From positions 1-21,379 of the forward strand of contig NZ_CALHWC010000169.1 in the NCBI RefSeq assembly GCF_938036805.1: 21,379 nucleotides of DNA, read 5' to 3'. Source of the DNA: an uncultured Streptococcus sp. GTDB taxonomy: Bacteria > Bacillota > Bacilli > Lactobacillales > Streptococcaceae. Of the stretch, positions 1 to 6,705 are shown piece by piece. Within the stretch, counting starts at the first letter, position 1; the number at the start of each line of letters is the position of its first letter. Made by a program: the position numbers and the translations under genes. A model generated the notes under the pieces. The model saw nothing but the letters and a program-made list of their open reading frames with translations, made no database searches and was not told where the DNA came from.

Positions 1-1894
1 TGCCAGGCAAGAGGTCGGTGATATAGCCCAGATCGCCGTTAAAGACATTGCTTTCGGCATCGTTGACCAGATGAATGACCCGGTCGCCCTGGCGGTACTG
101 GCAGTCTGGAGCTTCAAAGGTCAGTTCCTCTTTCTCGACAGGATTGATGAGATTTTGCATGAGGCTATTAATCTGGTCAATACCGGCCTGTCCGCGGTAC
201 ATGGGAGCCAGCACTTGCACATCCTGAGCTGGGATGCCGCTACGAATAGCGGCGCTAGCGATTCTCTCTATCATAGGTGGGATGTGCTCATTTCGAGCTT
301 CAAAATAAGAGCGATCCGCTTTTTTCTCAGTAAAATCTGCTGGCAGCAGTCCTTTTTGGATCTGACTAGCCAGAGTGACAATGGTCGAATCTTGACTCTG
401 ACGGTAAATTTTTTCCAGCTTGGTTTGGGGGATGCTCGGTATCTGCAGTAGGTCAGCTAATACCTGCCCAGGACTGACAGAGGGCAACTGCTCCGCATCA
501 CCAACCAAGAGCAGTTTGGTATTGGAGGATATATTGCTGAGGAGCTGGTTAGCCAGCCAAGTATCTACCATAGAGAACTCGTCTACGATGATAAAGTCAG
601 CATCCAGATAATCATCCAAATGACTGGTATCATCATCTCCAGTCATACCGAGATGCCGGTGAATCGTAGCGCTGGGCAGGCCAGTCAGCTCGTTCATACG
701 GCGAGCAGCTCGACCAGTCGGTGCAGCCAAAAGAATGGGCAGATCTGTTTTCTTTTTCAAATCTAAGTCTCGAAGCTGACTGTAGACGGCGATGATACCA
801 TTGATAACGGTTGTTTTTCCTGTTCCTGGTCCACCCGTCAGGATAAAGACTTTTTGTGTGATAGCGTCGAAAATGGCCTGCTTCTGAATCTGATCATAGT
901 GGATGCCTAGGTCATCTTCAGCTTGGCTGATGGCATCGAGGATTTTCTCTTCTTCGAAGCGATCCTGATGGCCTTTTTCCAAGAGGCGGACCAGATTACT
1001 GCGGATTCCTTCCTCGGCAAAGAAGAGACTATTTTCAAAAATTTTTGTTTCGACATTCTGGACCTTGTCTTCCTCAATCAAGTGAGCCAGTTCATTGGCT
1101 ACCAGACTGGGATCTAGTTCTACTTGACGCGAACTTTCCAAAAGCTCAATAGTATGAGCCAATAGGTCTCTGGCCTCCAAATAGGTATCGCCAGTTTCCA
1201 TGGACTGGGTCAGGAGGGTATGGATCAAGCCAGCCCGAAAACGCTCAGGGGCATCACTTTCAATTCCCAACTGCTGGGCTAGCTGATCGGCGATTTTAAA
1301 GCCGATGCCTTGGATGTCTTCAACTAATTGGTAGGGATAGTGCTCGACAACTTCCAGCGTTTCTTCCTTGTAAGTTTCTTGGATTTGAAAGGCTAGCTTG
1401 TTGGGAATGCCGTAGGCGGCCAGCTTGGCTAAGACCAGCTCTGTTCCATAGTTGAGTTGCAGTTTGGCCACAAAGGCTTCTCGGTTCTTGGCAGAAAGGC
1501 CAGTGATTTCTTTAAGTTTTTCTGGCTCAGCTAAAATCTTGTCAATGGTTTCCTCCCCGTAAAGATCCACGATTTTTTGGGCTGTTTTGACGCCGATACC
1601 TTTAAAGTGGTCACTGGAAAAATATTTAACCAGCCCCTTGCTAGTTGGTTTTGCCCTCTCGTAGCGGGAAATTTTTAGCTGCTGTCCGTACTTTGGATGT
1701 TGAACTAGGTTGCCCCAAAATGTATAATCTTCGCCTTCGATAATATCGGCCATGGTTCCGGTCACGATAATCTCAAAATCATCAAAATCTTCACAATCCG
1801 TGTCTTGGATACCCAAGAGGAGGATTCGAAAGAAATTGCTGGGATTTTCAAAAATGATGCGTTCAATAGTGCCTGAAAAATAAAATTCTGTCAT
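1..1894 (-). CDS. recD2: RecD2-type SF1B DNA helicase (C-terminus cut by window edge)
   Basis: ATP-dependent 5'-3' DNA helicase of the RecD2 (RecD-like) family, which acts in DNA repair without RecBC. The reading frame starts at the ATG on 1894 (protein begins MTEFYFSGTIER) and stays open to base 2, about 631 residues. The family is usually near 800 residues, so the C-terminal helicase part lies outside. Visible parts are an N-terminal OB-like region, helix-hairpin-helix repeats at about residues 85-230 (for example FKGIGVKTAQKIV and VEDIQGIGFKIADQL), a Walker A motif TGGPGTGKTT at residues 353-362, a DEFSMVD Walker B and a GDAEQLPSV motif. The start follows a T-rich stretch with no Shine-Dalgarno, but the N-terminus matches what I recall of streptococcal RecD2. 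It lies downstream of lepB and rnhC on the same strand, separated by a terminator. Confidence 0.93.
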   Translation of the reverse strand, partial: MTEFYFSGTIERIIFENPSNFFRILLLGIQDTDCEDFDDFEIIVTGTMADIIEGEDYTFWGNLVQHPKYGQQLKISRYERAKPTSKGLVKYFSSDHFKGIGVKTAQKIVDLYGEETIDKILAEPEKLKEITGLSAKNREAFVAKLQLNYGTELVLAKLAAYGIPNKLAFQIQETYKEETLEVVEHYPYQLVEDIQGIGFKIADQLAQQLGIESDAPERFRAGLIHTLLTQSMETGDTYLEARDLLAHTIELLESSRQVELDPSLVANELAHLIEEDKVQNVETKIFENSLFFAEEGIRSNLVRLLEKGHQDRFEEEKILDAISQAEDDLGIHYDQIQKQAIFDAITQKVFILTGGPGTGKTTVINGIIAVYSQLRDLDLKKKTDLPILLAAPTGRAARRMNELTGLPSATIHRHLGMTGDDDTSHLDDYLDADFIIVDEFSMVDTWLANQLLSNISSNTKLLLVGDAEQLPSVSPGQVLADLLQIPSIPQTKLEKIYRQSQDSTIVTLASQIQKGLLPADFTEKKADRSYFEARNEHIPPMIERIASAAIRSGIPAQDVQVLAPMYRGQAGIDQINSLMQNLINPVEKEELTFEAPDCQYRQGDRVIHLVNDAESNVFNGDLGYITDLLPG

Positions 1895-1912
1895 TGTTTA
1901 TATATCTGTTTT

Positions 1913-1948
1913 TAAAAAGCAAACCCAGCTGAGTAGTCAACTGAGTTT
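1913..1948 (-). terminator. Rho-independent terminator of the rnhC-lepB operon
   Basis: Read on the minus strand, a stem built from the arms at 1921-1928 and 1941-1948 (outer AAACYCAG/CTGRGTTT with one G-U pair, continued by an inner TGA/TCA pairing) is followed at once by a run of five T (1914-1918). It sits 23 nt after the lepB stop. The same 76-nt gap must also hold any recD2 promoter. Confidence 0.75.
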
Positions 1949-1970
1949 GGATGGGGTATACTCTTAAGTA

Positions 1971-2600
1971 TTAGTAAGTCTTGAAAGGTAGGATTGGCCA
2001 GATGCGGAATTTAGCTTCGCCTTGAATCTGTTCCTTTTGGAAGGTACCGACTTTGCGACTATCTTTGGAAACAATTCGGTCGTCACCTAGAAGGAGGTAC
2101 TCATCGTCTAGAAGTTTAATGGTAAAGACGGGGCTACCTTCCTTGTCCACGGTAAAGGCCTGGGCTTGAGAGGCTAGCTTGCGGAAGAAAGTTCCGTTGT
2201 CCTTATAATCCTTGCCTACATAAGTGGATTGGAGCTTGTCCTTTTTGAATTTCTTGATGTATTCTGTTAAGTAAGGTTCATCAGTTTTTTTGCCATTGAT
2301 ATATAGAGTATCGTTTTCGTACTGGATGGTATCACCTGGAAGGCCAATCACTCTCTTGATAACTTCTTTATCTTTGCCAGCATCTGTCTCAGTGGCTACA
2401 ACAATATCAAAACGATCAATGGACTGGTATTTCAAAACCATCAAATACTCACCATTGGCTAAGGTTGGATCCATAGAGTGGCCGTCTACCTTGACAGGTA
2501 CCCAGAGCAGCCAGCGAGTGAGTAAGATGACGGAGACAATCAGGGTAAAGACTCCCCACTCCTTGAGGAAGGCACGGAAGTCAAAGCGTTTGTTTTTCAT
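1971..2600 (-). CDS. lepB: Signal peptidase I
   Basis: Membrane-anchored serine protease that removes signal peptides from exported proteins on the outer face of the membrane. It has 209 residues, normal for a Gram-positive type I signal peptidase. One N-terminal membrane segment (about residues 16-34) is followed by the catalytic serine box DGHSMDPTL (Ser42) and the catalytic lysine box EVIKRVIGLPGD (Lys82). The C-terminal box reads LLGDDRIVSKDSR, where most family members have GDNR. The stop is 23 nt before a clear terminator, and the start is 3 nt after the rnhC stop, so the two genes are one transcript. In this window the likely clients include the two signal-peptide proteins at 17.1-18.1 kb. 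The GG-leader peptides do not use it. Confidence 0.97.
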   Translation of the reverse strand: MKNKRFDFRAFLKEWGVFTLIVSVILLTRWLLWVPVKVDGHSMDPTLANGEYLMVLKYQSIDRFDIVVATETDAGKDKEVIKRVIGLPGDTIQYENDTLYINGKKTDEPYLTEYIKKFKKDKLQSTYVGKDYKDNGTFFRKLASQAQAFTVDKEGSPVFTIKLLDDEYLLLGDDRIVSKDSRKVGTFQKEQIQGEAKFRIWPILPFKTY

Positions 2601-2603
2601 AGT

Positions 2604-3488
2604 CTACCTTTCTAAGAGCTTTTTAGCTTTTTCTGTATTTTTAAAATGAAGTTTAGCGGTATGCTGGAGGCCAGCCATTCCATAGGCTTGGAGGATCTGG
2701 CAAGCAACTTGATCGCTCTTGCTCCCAGCCCCGCTCGGAAGGGTATAGCCAAGTTCTTGACTTAGCTTTTCCAGATTTTCCAGGAAGAGGTCGCGAGCGA
2801 TAATGGAGCTAACAGCGACAGCTAGAAACTTTCCTTCCGCTTTCTCAATGAGGCTAACAGGATTAGGGAAATGATTCTTTTCATTTTGTAGGTATTTGTC
2901 ATAATTCTGCTGGCTGGTAAAGGCATCGATGACAATTTTTTCTGGTGTCAGACCTTTTTGTAACAGCAGATAAATGGCTTGATTGTGAAGAGCCACCTTG
3001 ACAGACACAGCGTTGTAACCAGAGGCAATCACTTCGTTATATTTTTCTGGTGACAGGAGCAGAGCCTGATGCTGGATTTCCTTTTTCAAAATCGGCGCCA
3101 GCTGCCGAATCTTAAGGTCGGTCAAGGTCTTTGAGTCGCCCACGCCCAGATTACGCAAGAAAGCGTGCTGTTCTGGACTGACAAAGGAAGCAACAACTGC
3201 TAAACCACCAAAGTAAGAGCCATTTCCGACCTCATCAGTACCGATAAGGGAAATGTTCTGAGAGGTCTTGCTGGTTTCCTCCGCTTGATGGCCGAAAAAA
3301 GCAGCATAGTGACCAGCTTTTTCTCCTTGGAAAAGAACCTTGCCAGAAGTATAGATACTGACAGTTGCCTGGTTCAATTTCAGTAAATATTGGATATACT
3401 GATTTTTACTGGGCACAAGCTTGTCTCGATATTTCTGGACAAAAGCCTGAATTTCTTCTCGTTTAGGACTTAAAGTTATACTTTCCAT
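2604..3488 (-). CDS. rnhC: Ribonuclease HIII
   Basis: Cytoplasmic nuclease that cuts the RNA strand of RNA-DNA hybrids. The 294 residues show the HIII layout: an N-terminal TBP-like substrate-binding domain (residues 1 to about 75), then an RNase HII-like catalytic domain. The acidic active-site residues can be placed at D85 and E86 (GTDEVGNG), D188 (IVIDAF) and D233 (SIIARD). VGDSKTLTD at about 117-125 is the conserved DSK block. The neighbouring lepB and recD2 order is common in streptococci. The start ATG has no usable Shine-Dalgarno: an AGGGG lies only about 2 nt upstream, and an extended -10 element ends 7 nt before the ATG (separate entry), suggesting a very short or absent leader. The symbol rnhC is used for this enzyme, although some annotations call it rnhB. 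Confidence 0.95.
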   Translation of the reverse strand: MESITLSPKREEIQAFVQKYRDKLVPSKNQYIQYLLKLNQATVSIYTSGKVLFQGEKAGHYAAFFGHQAEETSKTSQNISLIGTDEVGNGSYFGGLAVVASFVSPEQHAFLRNLGVGDSKTLTDLKIRQLAPILKKEIQHQALLLSPEKYNEVIASGYNAVSVKVALHNQAIYLLLQKGLTPEKIVIDAFTSQQNYDKYLQNEKNHFPNPVSLIEKAEGKFLAVAVSSIIARDLFLENLEKLSQELGYTLPSGAGSKSDQVACQILQAYGMAGLQHTAKLHFKNTEKAKKLLER

Positions 3489-3495
3489 AGCCCCT

Positions 3496-3504
3496 ATTGT
3501 ACCA
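3496..3504 (-). promoter_or_regulatory. Extended -10 promoter of rnhC, placing the start of transcription at or next to the ATG
   Basis: On the minus strand the sequence reads TGG-TACAAT (TG at the extended -10 position, -10 hexamer at 3501-3496), then 7 nt, then the ATG at 3488. No good -35 is visible, as is usual for extended -10 promoters. Transcription would begin at about 3489-3488. Confidence 0.5.
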
Positions 3505-3578
3505 CAAAATGAAACTAGGGAGAATGGGAAAAAGAGGATATTTCAAATATTATAAAAAAATTACATATTTTTCTTCCA

Positions 3579-3600
3579 AACATGACATAAATGTCATGTT
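3579..3600 (+). promoter_or_regulatory. ComR-box-like palindrome (ECom consensus) upstream of the GG-peptide genes
   Basis: Arms AACATGACAT (3579-3588) and ATGTCATGTT (3591-3600) are perfect inverted repeats around a central AA. This fits the published ComR-box pattern AACANGACA-N4-TGTCNTGTT at every defined position. ComR is the Rgg-type competence regulator of the salivarius, mutans, bovis and pyogenic streptococci. The 3' edge is 19 nt before a TATAAT hexamer, so the box covers the position of a weak or missing -35, as expected for an activator site. Which protein binds here cannot be told from the sequence. Confidence 0.7.
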
Positions 3601-3601
3601 G

Positions 3602-3625
3602 AACCACATATGGTTGTTGTATAAT
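3602..3625 (+). promoter_or_regulatory. -10 element and small inverted repeat of the GG-peptide promoter
   Basis: A consensus TATAAT lies at 3620-3625. Between it and the palindrome is a second dyad, AACCA (3602-3606) and TGGTT (3611-3615) around CATA. The best -35 is a poor TTGAAC (3599-3604) at a 15-nt spacing. The promoter therefore probably depends on an activator. The leader runs to about 3713 and carries a small hairpin, ACAAGG (3676-3681) with CCTTGT (3691-3696), directly before the AAGGAG ribosome site at 3701-3706. Confidence 0.6.
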
Positions 3626-3713
3626 ATAGGTGTTGAAGCGATGTTTGAGTAAAACTGACCACAAACAATATATTAACAAGGTTAAGGAAGCCTTGTAAAA
3701 AAGGAGAACACAT

Positions 3714-3887
3714 ATGGAAAACTTTGCTATGATGGACAACCAATTTGTTGCGTTGACTGAAGAAGAAATGATGATGATCGACGGTGGATGGTCATTCTAC
3801 GGAGTCCCTGTTGATATTTTCACAGTATCATTGGCTATTTTGGGTGGCTCATTGGTTTCTGGCTTCTTAGTAGGACTTTTCAACTAA
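3714..3887 (+). CDS. Double-glycine bacteriocin-like peptide 1 (57 aa)
   Basis: Small secreted peptide precursor, probably a class II bacteriocin or one half of a two-peptide bacteriocin. The start ATG follows AAGGAGAACACAT. The leader (residues 1-25) reads MENFAMMDNQFVALTEEEMM then MIDGG, the acidic, amphipathic double-glycine type cut by C39 peptidases after GG. The predicted mature peptide is 32 residues, begins WSFYG, and is almost wholly hydrophobic and uncharged. It carries small-xxx-small spacing at S46, G50 and G54 (G50-FLV-G54 is GxxxG), the helix-packing motif of two-peptide bacteriocins. It is followed 32 nt later by a second GG peptide and then by comAB, the likely exporter. Pneumococcal CibA/CibB and the competence-linked streptocins of S. 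gordonii are the closest systems I can name, but I have not shown orthology. No immunity gene is adjacent. Confidence 0.82.
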   Translation: MENFAMMDNQFVALTEEEMMMIDGGWSFYGVPVDIFTVSLAILGGSLVSGFLVGLFN

Positions 3888-3919
3888 TTTAGTATTCAAA
3901 ATAGAAGAAGGTGAATTTT

Positions 3920-4183
3920 ATGAACAAAGATTTTAAATCATTAGATCAAAAATTTATGCCTCTTACTGAAGCTGAATTGGTTGAAGTAGAAGGTGGATGG
4001 GTCGGTGGTGACCTTGTACGTGCTGTATTTGATATCGGTCGTGAAGTTGGTCGCACTGTACGTGGACTTGCTATTCGTGCATATGGTCGCATCAGAGGTA
4101 GAATTGGTTCAAGATCTGGTGGTTCTAGCAATGGTGGCGGTGCTAACAACGGTGGTGCTGCAGGTACAGACGTTTTTAACTAA
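3920..4183 (+). CDS. Double-glycine peptide 2, Arg-rich with Gly/Asn-rich tail (87 aa)
   Basis: Second GG-leader precursor in the same transcript. I take the ATG at 3920 and not the in-frame GTG at 3911, because AAGGTG (3908-3913) is correctly placed only for the ATG. The leader (residues 1-26) contains FMPLTEAELVEVEGG and shares the F-x-x-LTE-x-E core with peptide 1. Both mature peptides begin with Trp. The predicted mature part is 61 residues. Residues 27-65 are a cationic amphipathic stretch with nine Arg, no Lys, and two GxxxG motifs (G40-G44 and G56-G60). Residues 66-84 are a Gly/Ser/Asn/Ala linker-like tail, and the end is TDVFN. This looks like a membrane-active peptide and fits a two-peptide bacteriocin with peptide 1. 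The Gly/Asn tail is unusual for such partners. Function is inferred. Confidence 0.8.
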   Translation: MNKDFKSLDQKFMPLTEAELVEVEGGWVGGDLVRAVFDIGREVGRTVRGLAIRAYGRIRGRIGSRSGGSSNGGGANNGGAAGTDVFN

Positions 4184-4201
4184 TACTTTTTGTTTCGATA
4201 T

Positions 4202-4241
4202 AAAGCCTCTTGTTCGTCTTGATTTGGACAAGAGGCTTTTT
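4202..4241 (+). terminator. Rho-independent terminator after the GG-peptide genes
   Basis: Perfect 12-bp stem, AAAGCCTCTTGT (4202-4213) with ACAAGAGGCTTT (4228-4239), a 14-nt loop and a short T run. It begins 18 nt after the stop of peptide 2 and separates the peptide transcript from comAB. Confidence 0.9.
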
Positions 4242-4537
4242 AGTGTAAAAGTTACTTTAGGTCTGTTTTTTAAGTAATTTTGTGCTTATATAGAGTAAAA
4301 CGACTGATACCATTGGAAAAATATGCCACATTAGTGTATGATAAAGATACCTACTTTTTTGCTTGCTATGAAAATTTTCCCTCCTTAATTTTGTGTTTGT
4401 TTTTTGTTGGAGAGAACTGATAAGCATCGAGTTGGCAAGTAACTACTGTTGAAAAAGTAAGTTCACTATTAGGAGTTTTTATGTAGGAGTATCCTCCATA
4501 AAAATGAATTTACACTTTTGTGAATAAAGGAGATTGT
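4242..4537 (+). promoter_or_regulatory. comAB upstream region with a leader inverted repeat
   Basis: No gene is visible in these 296 bases, apart from a 16-codon frame at 4338 without a ribosome site, which I do not call. An imperfect inverted repeat, TTTTTATG (4476-4483) then AGGA, GTA loop, TCCT, then CATAAAAA (4497-4504), has 12 of 13 pairs and ends about 21 nt before the comA ribosome site (AAAGGAG, 4526-4532). It lacks a T run, so it reads as a leader structure or operator more than a terminator. I could not place a convincing ComE direct-repeat site or a good sigma-A promoter here. Confidence 0.4.
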
Positions 4538-6691
4538 ATGAGATTTACAAAGCGTCATTATAGGGCTCAAGTTGACGCGAGAGATTGTGGTGTAGCAGCG
4601 CTAGCCATGATATATGGTTATTATGGTTCCTATTATTCTTTGGCCAGTTTGCGTGAAATGGCCAAGACAACTTTAAGAGGAACAACTGCTTTTGGGCTCG
4701 TGAAGGTTTCCGAAGAGTTAGGTTTTGAAACACGAGCCTTTAAAGCGGATATGTCTTTATTTGACATGAAGGGGATCGTTTATCCTTTTATCGCCCATGT
4801 TATCAAAGACAAGAAATTGCTTCACTATTATGTTGTGACTGGGCACGATAAACATTCGGTTTATATTGCTGACCCTGACCCAGCCGTTAAGATGACCAAG
4901 CTTTCTAAGGAACAGTTTGCGCAGGAGTGGACAGGTGTTTCTATTTTCATTGCCCCAGCACCGGAATATAGACCGCACAAGGAAAAGAAAAATGGTCTCT
5001 GGTCTTTTGTTCCAATTTTAATAAAGCAAAAAGGCTTAATTGCCAATATCGTTATCGCAACGATGCTGGTTACGATCATCAATATCGTGGGCTCTTACTA
5101 TATGCAGGGGATTATTGATACCTATGTACCCAATCAGATGAGGAATACCTTAGGGATTATTTCTTTAGGTCTAATAGTCGTCTACATTTTGCAACAGGTC
5201 CTAACTTATGCTCAGAGCTATCTGCTTCTCATTTTGGGCCAACGCCTTTCGATTGATGTGATTTTGTCCTATATCAAGCATGTCTTTCATCTACCCATGT
5301 CTTTTTTCGCTACGAGAAGGACAGGGGAAATTGTATCGCGCTTCAATGATGCCAATAGTATCATCGACGCCTTGGCTAGTACCATTCTCTCCATCTTCTT
5401 GGATGTCTCCATCGTTGTCGTCATGGCAGTTGTTTTGTTCTCGCAAAACTTCTATTTATTCTTTATCAGCTTGCTCTCGCTGCCGATCTATATTGTCGTG
5501 ATTTTTGCCTTCATGAAACCATTTGAAAAAATGAATCGTGACACCATGGAATCCAATGCTATTCTGTCTTCTTCCATTATCGAGGATATCAATGGGATTG
5601 AGACGATCAAATCCTTGACCAGTGAGGATTTCCGCTATCAAAAGATTGATAGAGAATTTGTTGACTATCTGAAGAAATCATTTGCCTATAGTCGGATGGA
5701 AAACATCCAAATCGGCTTGAAGAAGACAGCTCAGCTCTTGCTGAATGTTGCAATCCTTTGGATGGGGGCCCTTTTGGTAATGGACAATAAAATGACCTTG
5801 GGGCAGCTGATTACTTATAATACTTTGCTGGTTTATTTCACAAATCCGCTGGAAAACATTATCAATTTACAAACCAAGCTTCAGACTGCACAAGTTGCCA
5901 ATAATCGCTTGAACGAGGTTTATCTGGTTGACTCTGAATTTATGGACAAAAAAGCGATCCGTGATTTGAGCATGACCAAGGGCGACATTGAGTTGAGAAA
6001 TGTCAGCTACAAGTATGGCTATGGACGAAACGTTCTATCAGATATTAATTTGACCATTGAAAGAGGCAGCAAGGTGGCCTTTGTAGGAATTTCTGGTTCT
6101 GGAAAGACGACTCTTGCCAAGATGATCGTGAACTTTTACGATCCAAACGAGGGAGAAATTCTGGTTAATAATATCAACCTCAATCAGATTGACAAGCATG
6201 TCTTGCGTCGTCATATCAATTACTTGCCGCAACAGCCTTATGTTTTTAATGGTACCATCTTGGAGAATGTTCTCCTGGGTGCCAAGCCCGGAACGACTCA
6301 GAAAGAAATCATTCGGGCATTGGAAATTGCGGAAATCCGTGAAGATATTGAACGGATGCCTTTGAATTACCAAACAGAGTTGACATCAGATGGTTCAGGA
6401 ATTTCAGGTGGTCAGCGTCAGCGCTTGGCCTTGGCTCGGGCTCTTTTGACCGATGCTCCTGTTTTGATCCTCGATGAGGCGACCAGCAATTTGGATATCT
6501 TAACAGAGAAAAAGATTATCGACAATCTCTTGGAGTTGGACAAGACCATCATTTTCATTGCCCATCGATTGACCATTGCGGAGCGATCTGAAAAAGTGGT
6601 TGTTCTGGACAAGGGTGAAATCGTGGAGCAAGGAACGCATGAAGAGTTGGTTGCTCAGGATGGCTTCTATGCTCATCTGGTGAATAGTTAG
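4538..6691 (+). CDS. comA: Competence-peptide/bacteriocin ABC exporter with C39 peptidase domain (ComA)
   Basis: ABC exporter that cleaves double-glycine leaders and pumps out the mature peptide. I take the ATG at 4538 (ribosome site AAAGGAG, 717 residues) over an upstream GTG at 4520. The C39 peptidase domain (about 1-150) has the full triad: Cys17 in DARDCGVAALAM, His96 in LLHYYVVTGHD and Asp112 in IADPDP. Six membrane helices follow (about 165-440). The ATPase domain has Walker A GISGSGKTT at 517-525, signature ISGGQRQRLALARA and Walker B VLILDEATSNLD. Length, triad spacing and sequence match, from memory, pneumococcal ComA very closely, which is why I use the symbol and not a bacteriocin-specific name. 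comB follows after 14 nt. Natural substrates would be the ComC pheromone (not in this window) and, by position and leader type, the two peptides at 3714 and 3920. Confidence 0.95.
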   Translation: MRFTKRHYRAQVDARDCGVAALAMIYGYYGSYYSLASLREMAKTTLRGTTAFGLVKVSEELGFETRAFKADMSLFDMKGIVYPFIAHVIKDKKLLHYYVVTGHDKHSVYIADPDPAVKMTKLSKEQFAQEWTGVSIFIAPAPEYRPHKEKKNGLWSFVPILIKQKGLIANIVIATMLVTIINIVGSYYMQGIIDTYVPNQMRNTLGIISLGLIVVYILQQVLTYAQSYLLLILGQRLSIDVILSYIKHVFHLPMSFFATRRTGEIVSRFNDANSIIDALASTILSIFLDVSIVVVMAVVLFSQNFYLFFISLLSLPIYIVVIFAFMKPFEKMNRDTMESNAILSSSIIEDINGIETIKSLTSEDFRYQKIDREFVDYLKKSFAYSRMENIQIGLKKTAQLLLNVAILWMGALLVMDNKMTLGQLITYNTLLVYFTNPLENIINLQTKLQTAQVANNRLNEVYLVDSEFMDKKAIRDLSMTKGDIELRNVSYKYGYGRNVLSDINLTIERGSKVAFVGISGSGKTTLAKMIVNFYDPNEGEILVNNINLNQIDKHVLRRHINYLPQQPYVFNGTILENVLLGAKPGTTQKEIIRALEIAEIREDIERMPLNYQTELTSDGSGISGGQRQRLALARALLTDAPVLILDEATSNLDILTEKKIIDNLLELDKTIIFIAHRLTIAERSEKVVVLDKGEIVEQGTHEELVAQDGFYAHLVNS

Positions 6692-6705
6692 AAAGGAGAA
6701 AGAAG

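Noticed and set aside
241..248. TACGAATA, identical to the SigX (late competence) box
   Set aside because: It lies inside recD2 on the opposite strand with no gene start downstream, so I take it as chance.
3515..3739. 74-codon minus-strand frame over the GG-peptide promoter
   Set aside because: It overlaps the ComR-like box, the leader and the start of peptide 1, has no ribosome site, and its residues look like translated AT-rich noise.
4338..4388. 16-codon frame between the GG peptides and comA as a possible immunity or signal peptide
   Set aside because: No ribosome site and no recognisable composition.
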